The notes under the pieces were generated by a model. The model had not been told where the DNA came from and did not search any database. It saw only the letters and a list, made by a program, of their open reading frames with translations. The position numbers and the translations under genes were made by a program. This document shows positions 36,853-43,495 of a stretch of 64,000 nucleotides of DNA, piece by piece. Every line of letters begins with the position of its first letter. The stretch's first letter is position 1. Source of the stretch: Diaphorobacter caeni (lineage in GTDB: Bacteria; Pseudomonadota; Gammaproteobacteria; Burkholderiales; Burkholderiaceae_C); NCBI RefSeq assembly GCF_015354245.1, contig NZ_JADKYZ010000001.1, positions 372,001-436,000 of the forward strand. Reading direction: 5' to 3'.

Positions 36853-37824
36853 ATGAAAGTGGTCTTCAAGATCAGCTTGGCAGTGCTGTTGGGCCTCTTC
36901 CCTTTGCTAGCAAGATGTGAGATTTCCGACAATGACTTAAGAAAGCTCTTTATCATTACAGGGGCTAGCGGGGATGAAAAATACGGTGGAGTTGTTCTTT
37001 TCAAAAGTCACTTTGACAAGAATAAGACCGCATGTGCCTACAAGAAATCTCATCCTGAAACTACTATTTTTATAGATCAAGAAGGTGGTAGTGTTGTTCG
37101 TATCGCTGATGCCGCTCCACCTTCACCAGCGCAGGCCAGAACGATGAGAGACGCTGATTTCTATGAAGCGGTAAAGAAGTCAGCCAAGAAGCTCAAGAGT
37201 GCTTGCATTGATGTGAACCTGGCGCCAGTGGTAGAAGTCAATGCTGATCCTTCCCGCGCCTATGGTGCGGTACCAGAAGAGGCAATCCCCAAAGCCAGAG
37301 CCTTCAGCCAGGCCATGCAATCAGAGGGGATTAAAACGGTGCTCAAACATTTCCCAGGTTGGAACGAGCACTGCACCGAGGTAAAGGAACTCAACTCCAT
37401 CAAGCTGAAGGTTCGTCCTCAAAGTGAAGCTCACAGGTGCAGCGTGCGAGAGGATGAGCGATACCTGTTCACGGAGAAGGTCAAGGTATTCAGTAAAGTG
37501 CCGTCTAATGCATGGATGGTTAGCAATACCGTCATTCCTGAACTGGGACCATATCCCAGTAGCATGAACCCAGTGATTCATGATTTCGCTAGAGGCGATA
37601 TTGGCTATAAAGGCTTGCTGATCTCAGATGCCTTATGGGAGATAGAAGCTAGCCCCAAGGCTGTAGTTATGGCTCTAAAGGTGGTGGATTGGGTTATGGT
37701 GGGCTATGCTGCTGATGTAGAAGCTGCTATTCCTTACATAAGAGAAGCACTAAAAAGGGGATTAATCACTGAATCCGAGCTTCAGGCAAAGCTAAGAAGG
37801 ATTGCTGCATTCAAGGAAAATTGA
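36853..37824 (+). CDS. Secreted GH3-family (NagZ-like) protein
   Basis: This 323-residue protein has a signal peptide (hydrophobic stretch ending LLARC) and the N-terminal domain of glycoside hydrolase family 3: IFIDQEGGSVVRI, VNLAPVVEVN, LKHFPGW and the nucleophile region LLISDALW (Asp259). In NagZ the loop after KHFPG carries the catalytic His in GHGxxxxDSH; here it is WNEHCTEVKEL, so the active site is altered. NagZ is cytosolic, whereas this copy is exported. It may trim peptidoglycan during transfer, or have lost activity. Confidence 0.75.
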   Translation: MKVVFKISLAVLLGLFPLLARCEISDNDLRKLFIITGASGDEKYGGVVLFKSHFDKNKTACAYKKSHPETTIFIDQEGGSVVRIADAAPPSPAQARTMRDADFYEAVKKSAKKLKSACIDVNLAPVVEVNADPSRAYGAVPEEAIPKARAFSQAMQSEGIKTVLKHFPGWNEHCTEVKELNSIKLKVRPQSEAHRCSVREDERYLFTEKVKVFSKVPSNAWMVSNTVIPELGPYPSSMNPVIHDFARGDIGYKGLLISDALWEIEASPKAVVMALKVVDWVMVGYAADVEAAIPYIREALKRGLITESELQAKLRRIAAFKEN

Positions 37825-37853
37825 AATTAACCCGTCTTCATTAATGTCTAGGA

Positions 37854-37880
37854 AGGACCCGACGAAGCGGTCCTCTTTCC
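37854..37880 (+). terminator. Probable terminator after GH3-like gene
   Basis: AGGACC pairs with GGTCCT around a 9-base loop, followed by a short pyrimidine tract CTTTCC. The T tract is weak. Confidence 0.5.
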
Positions 37881-38022
37881 ACTCGCGTGATCCACTTGCT
37901 TGATTAGAAGTTTTAACTTGCTATTATTAATATATGGCTGGTTGCAAATTACAGCGAACAACGAAACAGCATTTTTTAGTGATATGGGCACAAGACAATG
38001 CAACCAAGCCGCCCACAAGTAA

Positions 38023-38264
38023 AAAAGACTCCCAATAGGAGCCTGTTTCTGTGCTTGCCGAATAGGTCAAGATTTTTGTGCTGCTGGTAAGTTCTTGAGC
38101 AACATTGCCAATGCGAAGAATGCACTTGAATTTGGTGAGGCATTGAAAAACCATTCTGACAATGGTGAAAGAATGTCTTCACACATAGCTAGTGAATACA
38201 ACAAGGTTAAGCAAGAGAAAAAGGATGCCGAACCGCCACAAGTGCCAGTAAACGATCAAGCGTG
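38023..38264 (+). other. Stretch 37.88-38.26 kb with a possible short reading frame
   Basis: Between the GH3-like gene and the terminator at 38265 there is no standard gene. One plus frame is open from 38023 to a TGA at 38264 and reads like soluble protein in its second half (LSNIANAKNALEFGEALK...), but it has no ATG before residue 48 and only a TTG near 38091. A second short frame (ATG at 37934) ends after 35 codons. The terminator directly after the TGA hints that something upstream is transcribed. Confidence 0.3.
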
Positions 38265-38291
38265 AAAAAGCACCCGATTGGGTGCTTTTTT
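38265..38291. terminator. Bidirectional intrinsic terminator
   Basis: AAAAAGCACCC pairs perfectly with GGGTGCTTTTT around GATT, with A and T tracts on both sides, so it can stop transcription from either direction, including the minus-strand gene ending at 38292. Confidence 0.9.
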
Positions 38292-38621
38292 TTATGGCGT
38301 AAACTTTCCAGTTTTTCTTACTAGAGCGTTTAATAGGTTTATCACTGGTGAGTTCTCGTAGAAGAATTTTATAGCTTCATGAATATCAATATCGTGTGTA
38401 TTCAGGTCCCCGAGGATACCCTTTAATGCATTTTCAAGCTCTAGTGTGTATGGATAAACATCTGTTCCTAATTCTGTGACGACGACTATATGGGTTTCTT
38501 TTGAGTTTTTTGTTAAAATGTATGCGCATATTATTTTAATCTTGCTTGCATCTATTTTTGTTCCCGGAAGAAAATTCCCCATTCTAATTAATCTCCTTGC
38601 AAATAATATTAAACAATTCAT
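38292..38621 (-). CDS. Unknown 109-aa protein
   Basis: I do not recognise this protein. It starts after AAGGAG; a second start (MGNFLPG, 38582) also has AAGGAG, so two forms are possible. The sequence suggests a small alpha/beta fold (IKIICAYILTKN, THIVVVTELGTDVYPY) with an acidic helix. It lies alone between two terminators. Confidence 0.65.
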   Translation of the reverse strand: MNCLILFARRLIRMGNFLPGTKIDASKIKIICAYILTKNSKETHIVVVTELGTDVYPYTLELENALKGILGDLNTHDIDIHEAIKFFYENSPVINLLNALVRKTGKFTP

Positions 38622-38672
38622 ATGTCAATCTCCTTTTGAGATCAACATATGAGATTCTAAGGCAAAGTCAAC

Positions 38673-38700
38673 AAAAAAGCACCTAAAGGTGCTTTTTATT
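38673..38700. terminator. Bidirectional intrinsic terminator
   Basis: AAAAAGCACC pairs with GGTGCTTTTT around TAAA. It closes the minus-strand coiled-coil gene that stops at 38717. Confidence 0.85.
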
Positions 38701-38716
38701 GGGCAGCCTATTAGGG

Positions 38717-39229
38717 CTAGGCTTTGCCGTTCTTTTTGCGAATAGCAAGAATATTTGCTGCATACTCGGAAAGTAGTGGGATAGAAGATGCATTGTTGCC
38801 ATGTTCTGAGCGATCCTCAAGGATAGCATTGGCATTCTGAGTCGCTGCCTTTTGCAATTCTTCAGGTGTCTTGCCCACTTGAATTCCAAGTTGGGTCGCA
38901 GTCTCTTTCCACGCACGTTGAGCCATAATCCATTCGGCAATCATTTTTTGTTGCTCAAAGTATGCTTTTCTAAAATCTCCACTGACTTCTGCAATTTCTC
39001 TCATTGGGCGTGAAAGCAACTCACGAAACATTTTATTCTCTTCTTGAAGCTTTTTCTTTTCGGCCTCAAGGAGAGCATTTTGATAACTTAAATCGCTTGC
39101 AGCATATTCGGATTTTTTTGCACGAAGTTCGGCCTCACTGGCTCTTGAATCAGCAGAACGAACTAGATCATTCTTGCCAATGTTTTCGGCTATGAGGCCA
39201 TTGATAATTGCAGATTGACGGGTAGACAT
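38717..39229 (-). CDS. Predicted coiled-coil protein of unknown function
   Basis: This 170-residue, mostly helical protein has a strong coiled-coil core (ALLEAEKKKLQEENKMFRELL) and no membrane segment. I do not recognise a family. It is divergent from the XRE regulator, sharing the region with the palindromic operators, so it may be under that regulator's control. Confidence 0.7.
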   Translation of the reverse strand: MSTRQSAIINGLIAENIGKNDLVRSADSRASEAELRAKKSEYAASDLSYQNALLEAEKKKLQEENKMFRELLSRPMREIAEVSGDFRKAYFEQQKMIAEWIMAQRAWKETATQLGIQVGKTPEELQKAATQNANAILEDRSEHGNNASSIPLLSEYAANILAIRKKNGKA

Positions 39230-39326
39230 TTTATTTTCCTTATTGGTCTAAATAAAATAGCAAATTTTTGACAAAAAGCAAATTTGGAGATATGGCCTGC
39301 AAGTTGCAGCTTTGAGAGGTGGTTGT

Positions 39327-39398
39327 CAACCTGTTGGGTTGCTTTCTACCACATGTGTTCTTCCTGTCAAGAGGGGTTGCAAGCAACCTACTGGGTTG
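39327..39398. promoter_or_regulatory. Paired palindromic operators upstream of XRE gene
   Basis: Two near-identical palindromes, CAACCTGTTGGGTTG (39327-39341) and CAACCTACTGGGTTG (39384-39398), lie 57 bp apart. A third overlapping palindrome, GGTTGCAAGCAACC, covers 39375-39388. They fill the space between the divergent coiled-coil and XRE genes and are natural binding sites for the XRE protein. Confidence 0.65.
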
Positions 39399-39411
39399 AC
39401 TGGGAGGTGCC

Positions 39412-39756
39412 ATGAAAGACGACTACGAGAGACAGATAGCCAGAGAGGTCGGGGCCTCTATCAAGGCCAGACGTGTGGAGCTGGGTCTATCGCAAGATGC
39501 GTTGGCTGAACTGCTGGAGGTGGGGCCAGAGGCCGTATCGCGCATGGAGAGGGGTGCGGTGTCCCTTACGATCCCAAAGCTGGTGGAGTTGGCCAATGCT
39601 TTGAAGAGCCCCGTAGAAGCATTCCTACCTGGTGCAAGTGGCTCGGTGCAGTCAGGAGCCCAGCAAGTGGGCCTCATGCTTCAGAACTTGGATAAACGGG
39701 ACGCCAAGTTCGTGGTTGAGATGGTGGAAAGGATGACCCAGCACCTCAAAGTTTAA
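39412..39756 (+). CDS. XRE-family transcriptional regulator
   Basis: This 114-residue protein has an N-terminal Cro/CI-type helix-turn-helix (IKARRVELGLSQDALAELLEVGPEAVSRMERG) and a short C-terminal helical tail. It follows a GGGAGG site. Palindromic operators just upstream suggest it represses itself and the divergent gene. Directly behind it begins the long non-coding region. Its base composition is closer to the backbone than to the rest of the element. Confidence 0.88.
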   Translation: MKDDYERQIAREVGASIKARRVELGLSQDALAELLEVGPEAVSRMERGAVSLTIPKLVELANALKSPVEAFLPGASGSVQSGAQQVGLMLQNLDKRDAKFVVEMVERMTQHLKV

Positions 39757-40620
39757 ATTGGAAAAATTTTCGCCGTCTTCAATTTTGTTCTATTTCATAG
39801 AACCTCTACGAGATTCCTCTTTCTTGAACTGAGTCATCATCATCTTTGCTTGGATGATGATTAATTTATATTCTTATTAAGATGGCCTAGTCTTTGCGTT
39901 TTTCTAAAGAAAAACGGCAAAGCCTTATCCCTTGCTGACTAGAAAAATCTCAACGAATTTGAGTTCTAGTGCAATTCTGCCTTTGCCGTGTCTTCATTCA
40001 ATTGAAAACGGCCCATGAGGTCGTTAGTAACCTTTCCGAATCCTGGTTTCTTTCTACCAATCTAACGGTAGGGTGCAGGGTATCCAGGACGTTCCTTTCA
40101 GAACTAAGCCTAAACCTATATTTGCTCGCACCTCCCAACATCTGGCTTATGGCAGATTGGTATGAATAACCTGCCGTCAGTAGCTTGAAAGAAGCTCCAC
40201 TATCTGCATAGTGGCATTTGTGCTATTGGGCTCGTTCATTTGGCTGGGTTGGTAGCTTCTCACCTGCTACCGTTCGGACTTACCTTATGCCGTATCGCTG
40301 TAAATTTGTCGCCAAACAAATCATTTAATGAGCCATGCTCTTTTCGTCACACAAATGACTGACTGAATACTTCCATAGCTTCTGGATTGCTTGTTGTGTG
40401 GGTCACAGGGTTCTTCCTGGTTGCTAATTAATACCCGATCACTAAGTTTGTTGTTTCATTCGTCGCTATGCAACCAAGAACAAGCATTCCAAAAATTCTG
40501 TCTTCTTCCTAGATTGACCGATGCTGAGTAAAGGGTCTTTTAAATCACAAGATTACTCTTGCTGCCCAGTGACATATAACACTTCAATCTATCTTTCATG
40601 GGCATAAAAAATGCCCTTGA
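39757..40620 (+). ncRNA. Candidate large structured RNA
   Basis: No protein fits this 860-bp stretch, yet it is filled with perfect hairpins: GTTCTAT/ATAGAAC (39787-39803), a 9-bp stem at 39836-39861, a long arm at 39915-39988 (CGGCAAAG/CTTTGCCG enclosing TTGC/GCAA, CTAGAA/TTCTAG and CTCAA/TTGAG), ATGGCAG/CTGCCGT (40149/40171), CCACTAT/ATAGTGG (40197-40214) and GGTAGC/GCTACC (40251-40271). Several stems extend by G-U pairs only if the plus strand is the RNA. A weak promoter (TTGCTT, 17 bp, TATTCT) lies at 39846-39874. Size and mobile context recall GOLLD or ROOL RNAs, but I cannot assign a class. Confidence 0.55.
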
Positions 40621-40654
40621 TTCGCACCAAGAGCAATTAAATAGATTTGGGTTG

Positions 40655-40682
40655 TTGACAATATCAAAAAATCTAATATGAT
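40655..40682 (+). promoter_or_regulatory. Strong sigma-70-type promoter
   Basis: TTGACA (40655) and TATGAT (40677) are separated by 16 bp, close to consensus. No gene follows on this strand before the terminator at 40781, so the product would be a short RNA. Confidence 0.75.
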
Positions 40683-40688
40683 TAAATT

Positions 40689-40813
40689 GCAAGTTGGTAG
40701 TACACTTCTATGAAAAATTTTCGAATTGTCAAGAGTGTGCTGTTAGAAACCGGGTGGTGCCGAATCTAACGACAAGAAAAAAGGCTAGTCGCAAGACTAG
40801 CCTTTCTTTTTAT
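40689..40813 (+). ncRNA. Predicted small RNA of about 125 nt
   Basis: The transcript defined by the promoter at 40655 and the terminator at 40781 would hold a nested hairpin (GTTAGA/TCTAAC at 40742-40770 enclosing CGG/CCG) and the terminator stem with a GCAA tetraloop. No start codon with ribosome site is present. A minus-strand TTGACA at 40733-40728 faces it, so an overlapping antisense transcript is possible. Its target is unknown; it could act on the large RNA or on darTG mRNA. Confidence 0.6.
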
Positions 40814-40815
40814 TT
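40781..40815. terminator. Bidirectional intrinsic terminator
   Basis: AAGGCTAGTC pairs with GACTAGCCTT around GCAA, with T-rich tracts on both sides. It ends the small RNA on the plus strand and the darTG-linked gene (stop at 40820) on the minus strand. Confidence 0.9.
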
Positions 40816-40819
40816 ATTA

Positions 40820-41383
40820 TTAACGATGTCCACGTTTTAATTTCTCATGGATTTTTTCGTCCCCATCATTGTGTTTGGCAAGACAGAGGTAGGTGTTAAT
40901 TCCATCGTCTTTTCTAAAGATGATCCACTCGCCAGTCACGGCGCCTTCAGTAATTCTTGCCATCATTTGCATGATGGGAGGCGCATTTTTTAGAAACGGG
41001 TGTTTTCTTGCTACATTCTTGGTATTCTCGTTAAGAAAATCAGTTTGATGAATGTAGTAATGCTTGTGCCATAAGCCTTTAAGTGGTGAGTTTTTCTTGT
41101 TGAACTCAGTCGCATCCTTTGTGGCTGAAGGTCCCGTTTTGAGAAACATGTCGGGACCTGTAGAGTCGCTTCCGCCAAACCAAACAGGAATTGGTTCGTC
41201 GTTATCCATTATTAGAAGCGACTCTTCTGTGCCTTCTATTGCTCGTAGTTCCCTTAGAACGACTTCTGGTGATATGCCATCTACCTTCCATAGATGAAAC
41301 AAGTCCTCGAAAAATAGTTCTTCGTACTTCCCATTTTTCAAGGATTCCTTAATTCCATTTTTGAGTTTTTCTTTGTCAGTCAT
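40820..41383 (-). CDS. Unknown 187-aa protein downstream of DarTG-like pair
   Basis: I do not recognise a family. The N-terminus is helical and charged; the C-terminal half has a distinctive GLWHKHYYIHQTDF block, a KHPFLKNAPPI segment and TGEWIIFRKDDG, suggesting a compact alpha/beta domain with several His residues. It is the last gene of the minus-strand cassette, 36 bp after the NADAR-like gene, and is closed by a strong terminator, so it may be part of the same toxin-antitoxin or defence unit. Confidence 0.7.
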   Translation of the reverse strand: MTDKEKLKNGIKESLKNGKYEELFFEDLFHLWKVDGISPEVVLRELRAIEGTEESLLIMDNDEPIPVWFGGSDSTGPDMFLKTGPSATKDATEFNKKNSPLKGLWHKHYYIHQTDFLNENTKNVARKHPFLKNAPPIMQMMARITEGAVTGEWIIFRKDDGINTYLCLAKHNDGDEKIHEKLKRGHR

Positions 41384-41419
41384 GTATTGGATAAATTAAG
41401 GATGAAGAACTGGAATTCT

Positions 41420-42112
41420 TCATAGAAGAACTTTCTGCTTCAAGTCAGTGGAGTGTGGCTGATTAAATGAGTCAGTAGAAATCATTGCTATGAAATCCGA
41501 CTGTGAGCGAAGTGCGTCGCTTAATGCATTGATCTTCAGTAGCGAGACAAGCAAAGCACAGGTTCGTGCTTGGCAGTTGATTGACCTCTCAGGGTTAAAT
41601 TCAATGTCAGTGAACCCTTCAAATATGAAGAGACGCTTCAAGTATTCTTGGTGAGGCTCCAACGCAGAAAGGTAGAGCCAGTCATAGAAAGCAGTCTTTG
41701 GGATAATGGGCCATCTTTGACCAAAGTAATTGAACTCAATGATTGCTCCCGACTCTTTCAGGCGTTGATCCTTCTTCGCTGTCCAGCTATCAACTTTATA
41801 AATATCGTGATAGGGGCCGCCGTTTTCAAAAACTTTGCTACCTTGATAAGCTGACTCAACACTTATCTCACCAAGCTCAGTTTTGATCTTGAGATTGAAA
41901 GCACTCAGGTGCTGACCAATCTTCTGCTCGGATTTAGTGGAGACTTCCAGAAGTGGAGTCAAACCTCTCTTGGCGGCAGCTTCATGCAGTGCAACCACAT
42001 TCTTCTTTTTTTGGACAGGCGCAAAACCTGGATTCCAAGGGAAGTCAAATGAAAGCTCACTTACAAGGTGGGCTGGGTCGCCTTTTGCGACAAACACAGG
42101 TCTGCTAGCCAT
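41420..42112 (-). CDS. NADAR-like antitoxin partner of DarT (DarG1-type)
   Basis: This 230-residue protein contains the SVESAYQGSKVFENGGPYHDIY block, which resembles the NADAR motif (VEHAYQAxKF), and the conserved FNYFGQRWPIIPKTAFYDWLYLSAL segment. NADAR proteins paired with DarT1 remove ADP-ribose from guanine in DNA and so neutralise the toxin. Its start overlaps the darT end by 8 bp, the coupling expected for toxin and antitoxin. The family call is from motifs and context. Confidence 0.7.
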   Translation of the reverse strand: MASRPVFVAKGDPAHLVSELSFDFPWNPGFAPVQKKKNVVALHEAAAKRGLTPLLEVSTKSEQKIGQHLSAFNLKIKTELGEISVESAYQGSKVFENGGPYHDIYKVDSWTAKKDQRLKESGAIIEFNYFGQRWPIIPKTAFYDWLYLSALEPHQEYLKRLFIFEGFTDIEFNPERSINCQARTCALLVSLLKINALSDALRSQSDFIAMISTDSFNQPHSTDLKQKVLL

Positions 42113-42626
42113 TTTTGCTCTCTAAAATCATTTCTATCGGCACATGATTGGGAATCAGAATTTCTGACTTTAAAGCCGATCTGCGCCGCGCTTGAATTTC
42201 TGGGTCGCGCCAGTCAGTGCGAGTGAAGAGAACTTGAAAATCAAGTTCATCAATAGCCTCTCGAGCCGTGAGTATTGGTACCCCATTTTTATTTGACACA
42301 TCCATCGTGTAGCGAACGTCTGGATTTGCAAGAATGGCCGTGCTGATTTTTAACCAAACAGGATCTGTTATTCTTTTGTCTTCTTTTGCCCTGAAAAGCA
42401 TAGGATGATCATCTAGGAATGCCAAATGTACATATTGGTCAACTCCCCTGATTCCGTCAGCATCATGGCTCCATTGATTTCCGCCAGGCGTTGGAATTGC
42501 TAAACGCCGTCGTCTTGATTCGGTGAGTGATAGAAGTCCGCCGTTGTTGATAATGGATTGAACGTTTGTTCTATCTGTGAAGTGCCAGATTCCATTAACC
42601 CCGTATCTCTGAAGCGTAGCCTGCAT
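42105..42626 (-). CDS. darT: DarT-like DNA ADP-ribosyltransferase toxin
   Basis: This 173-residue protein opens with GIWHFTDRTNVQSIINNGGLLS, the hallmark of DarT (DUF4433), with the NAD-binding His15. DarT enzymes attach ADP-ribose to bases in single-stranded DNA (thymidine for DarT2, guanosine for DarT1), block replication, and protect against phages. The NADAR-type partner points to the DarT1 branch. The start follows GGAGGG. A weak promoter-like AT-rich stretch lies between it and the HTH gene 73 bp upstream. Confidence 0.82.
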   Translation of the reverse strand: MQATLQRYGVNGIWHFTDRTNVQSIINNGGLLSLTESRRRRLAIPTPGGNQWSHDADGIRGVDQYVHLAFLDDHPMLFRAKEDKRITDPVWLKISTAILANPDVRYTMDVSNKNGVPILTAREAIDELDFQVLFTRTDWRDPEIQARRRSALKSEILIPNHVPIEMILESKNG

Positions 42627-42699
42627 GAACCCTCCGAATTAAGATTAGTTTGCGAAAATTACCGACTCACTCTTTCTGATTCTTTTGTTGAAGCTTCCT

Positions 42700-43158
42700 T
42701 CAATCCTTGGTTGGAAACTTCTTCTGGAAGCTTTCCATCATTTCTTTCTTGTTGGCATAGTCCTTCAAGTTCTCTGCCAAAGCTAGCATAGCTGTAGCCC
42801 GTTCTTCCAAGCTCTGTGCAAAGGCTCTGAGCATGAAGATATGGGATAGGTCTTGAACCTGTGAAGAAGCCTTCCTAGCAGGTTTCTTCTTGACTGGTAG
42901 GGGTTCGGCTGCTGGTGGTTCTGGAACTTCCTTGGAAGGTGCTGTTTCACCATTCAAGAGGAAGTTAGCCACGTCATAGATAGAGTAGTAGACCAGCCGT
43001 CCAATGTTCTTGAAGGGGATGGGAAAACGGCCTTCCTTCCTGAGCTTTGATTGCTGTTTTGCAGGAATGCCGATTTCTTCAGACAGTTGTTCAGGAGACA
43101 TCAACAACTTGCCTTTGGTCTTTAACCTCAAATAATCAATAAGTTGCTGGTCTATCAT
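42700..43158 (-). CDS. Helix-turn-helix DNA-binding protein (excisionase/regulator-like)
   Basis: This 152-residue protein has an N-terminal winged-helix-like domain (LLMSPEQLSEEIGIPAKQQSKLRKEGRFPIPFKNIGRLVYYSIYDVANFL) resembling MerR/AlpA/excisionase proteins, then a Pro/Lys linker and a coiled C-terminus. It lies near the right end of the element and heads the darT cassette, so it could regulate excision, the toxin genes, or both. Confidence 0.72.
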   Translation of the reverse strand: MIDQQLIDYLRLKTKGKLLMSPEQLSEEIGIPAKQQSKLRKEGRFPIPFKNIGRLVYYSIYDVANFLLNGETAPSKEVPEPPAAEPLPVKKKPARKASSQVQDLSHIFMLRAFAQSLEERATAMLALAENLKDYANKKEMMESFQKKFPTKD

Positions 43159-43218
43159 CTCTATATCACTTCTTGTCTAAGGGCCTCCAACCATGCTACA
43201 GTGTTAGGCTGATCGTGT

Positions 43219-43293
43219 GTCCCTGTAGTTCAATGGATAGAACAGGTTCCTCCTAAGAATCAGATCCAGGTTCGATTCCTGGTGGGGACACCA
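43219..43293 (+). tRNA. Complete tRNA-Arg (anticodon CCU) carried by the element
   Basis: A full cloverleaf can be drawn: acceptor GTCCCTG/TGGGGAC (with two G-U pairs), D arm GTTC/GAAC, anticodon stem GGTTC/GAATC with loop CTCCTAA (anticodon CCU), T arm CCAGG/CCTGG, discriminator A and encoded CCA. Its stems differ from those of the split chromosomal tRNA, so it is not a simple duplicate of it. A possible promoter (TTGTCT, 18 bp, TACAGT) lies at 43173-43202. Confidence 0.93.
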
Positions 43294-43313
43294 CCGATTG
43301 ACACTACATACAA

Positions 43314-43338
43314 AAACAGGTAGCCATGTGCTACCTGT
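43314..43338 (+). terminator. Hairpin after tRNA-Arg
   Basis: AACAGGTAGC pairs perfectly with GCTACCTGTT around CATGT. Only a short T-rich tract follows, so it may be a terminator or a processing stem. Confidence 0.6.
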
Positions 43339-43375
43339 TGTCGTTTCTGGCCTACTGTTTTGCCTCGTTCCAGTG

Positions 43376-43391
43376 CCAAATTTGTTCCAAG
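43376..43391. repeat. 16-bp repeat shared by both element ends, right copy
   Basis: Second copy of CCAAATTTGTTCCAAG (first at 32834), 94 bp inside the right core, again followed by a TTGG after a few bases. Confidence 0.65.
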
Positions 43392-43484
43392 ACTGCCTTG
43401 GATCAAGGGGGATTTCGAGGGATCAGTAGGGTCTTATCTTCATAAAAATCAACAACTTAGCATCCATATGCCACCCTCCAGAAT

Positions 43485-43495
43485 CGCTTAGGAGG
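43485..43495. repeat. Right attachment core (attR)
   Basis: Identical 11-bp copy of CGCTTAGGAGG; on the minus strand it completes the anticodon loop of the tRNA 5' half. Confidence 0.88.

Larger units (their letters stand above)
32746..43495. mobile_element. Integrative mobilizable element inserted in tRNA-Arg(CCU)
   Basis: About 10.7 kb of AT-rich DNA is bounded by the direct repeat CGCTTAGGAGG at 32746 and 43485, the anticodon loop of the interrupted tRNA. It encodes a tyrosine integrase next to the left end, a relaxase and MobC-like protein with a candidate oriT, but no type IV secretion genes, so it is mobilizable rather than self-transmissible. Cargo includes a DarT/NADAR pair, a secreted GH3-like protein, an XRE regulator, a large non-coding structured region and a full tRNA-Arg near the right end. 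Confidence 0.9.

Noticed and set aside
39969-40169. 66-codon frame inside the structured region
   Set aside because: No ribosome site, composition of random sequence, and it cuts across several perfect hairpins.
40600-40617. Hairpin GGGCAT/ATGCCC as terminator of the large RNA
   Set aside because: No T tract follows on either strand, so it is more likely an internal stem; the real end may be at 40781-40815.
39757-40815. Retron or CRISPR array
   Set aside because: There is no reverse transcriptase or Cas gene in the element and no regularly spaced direct repeats.
32746-43495. Prophage
   Set aside because: There are no capsid, tail, terminase or lysis genes; the relaxase and MobC-like genes point to a mobilizable element.
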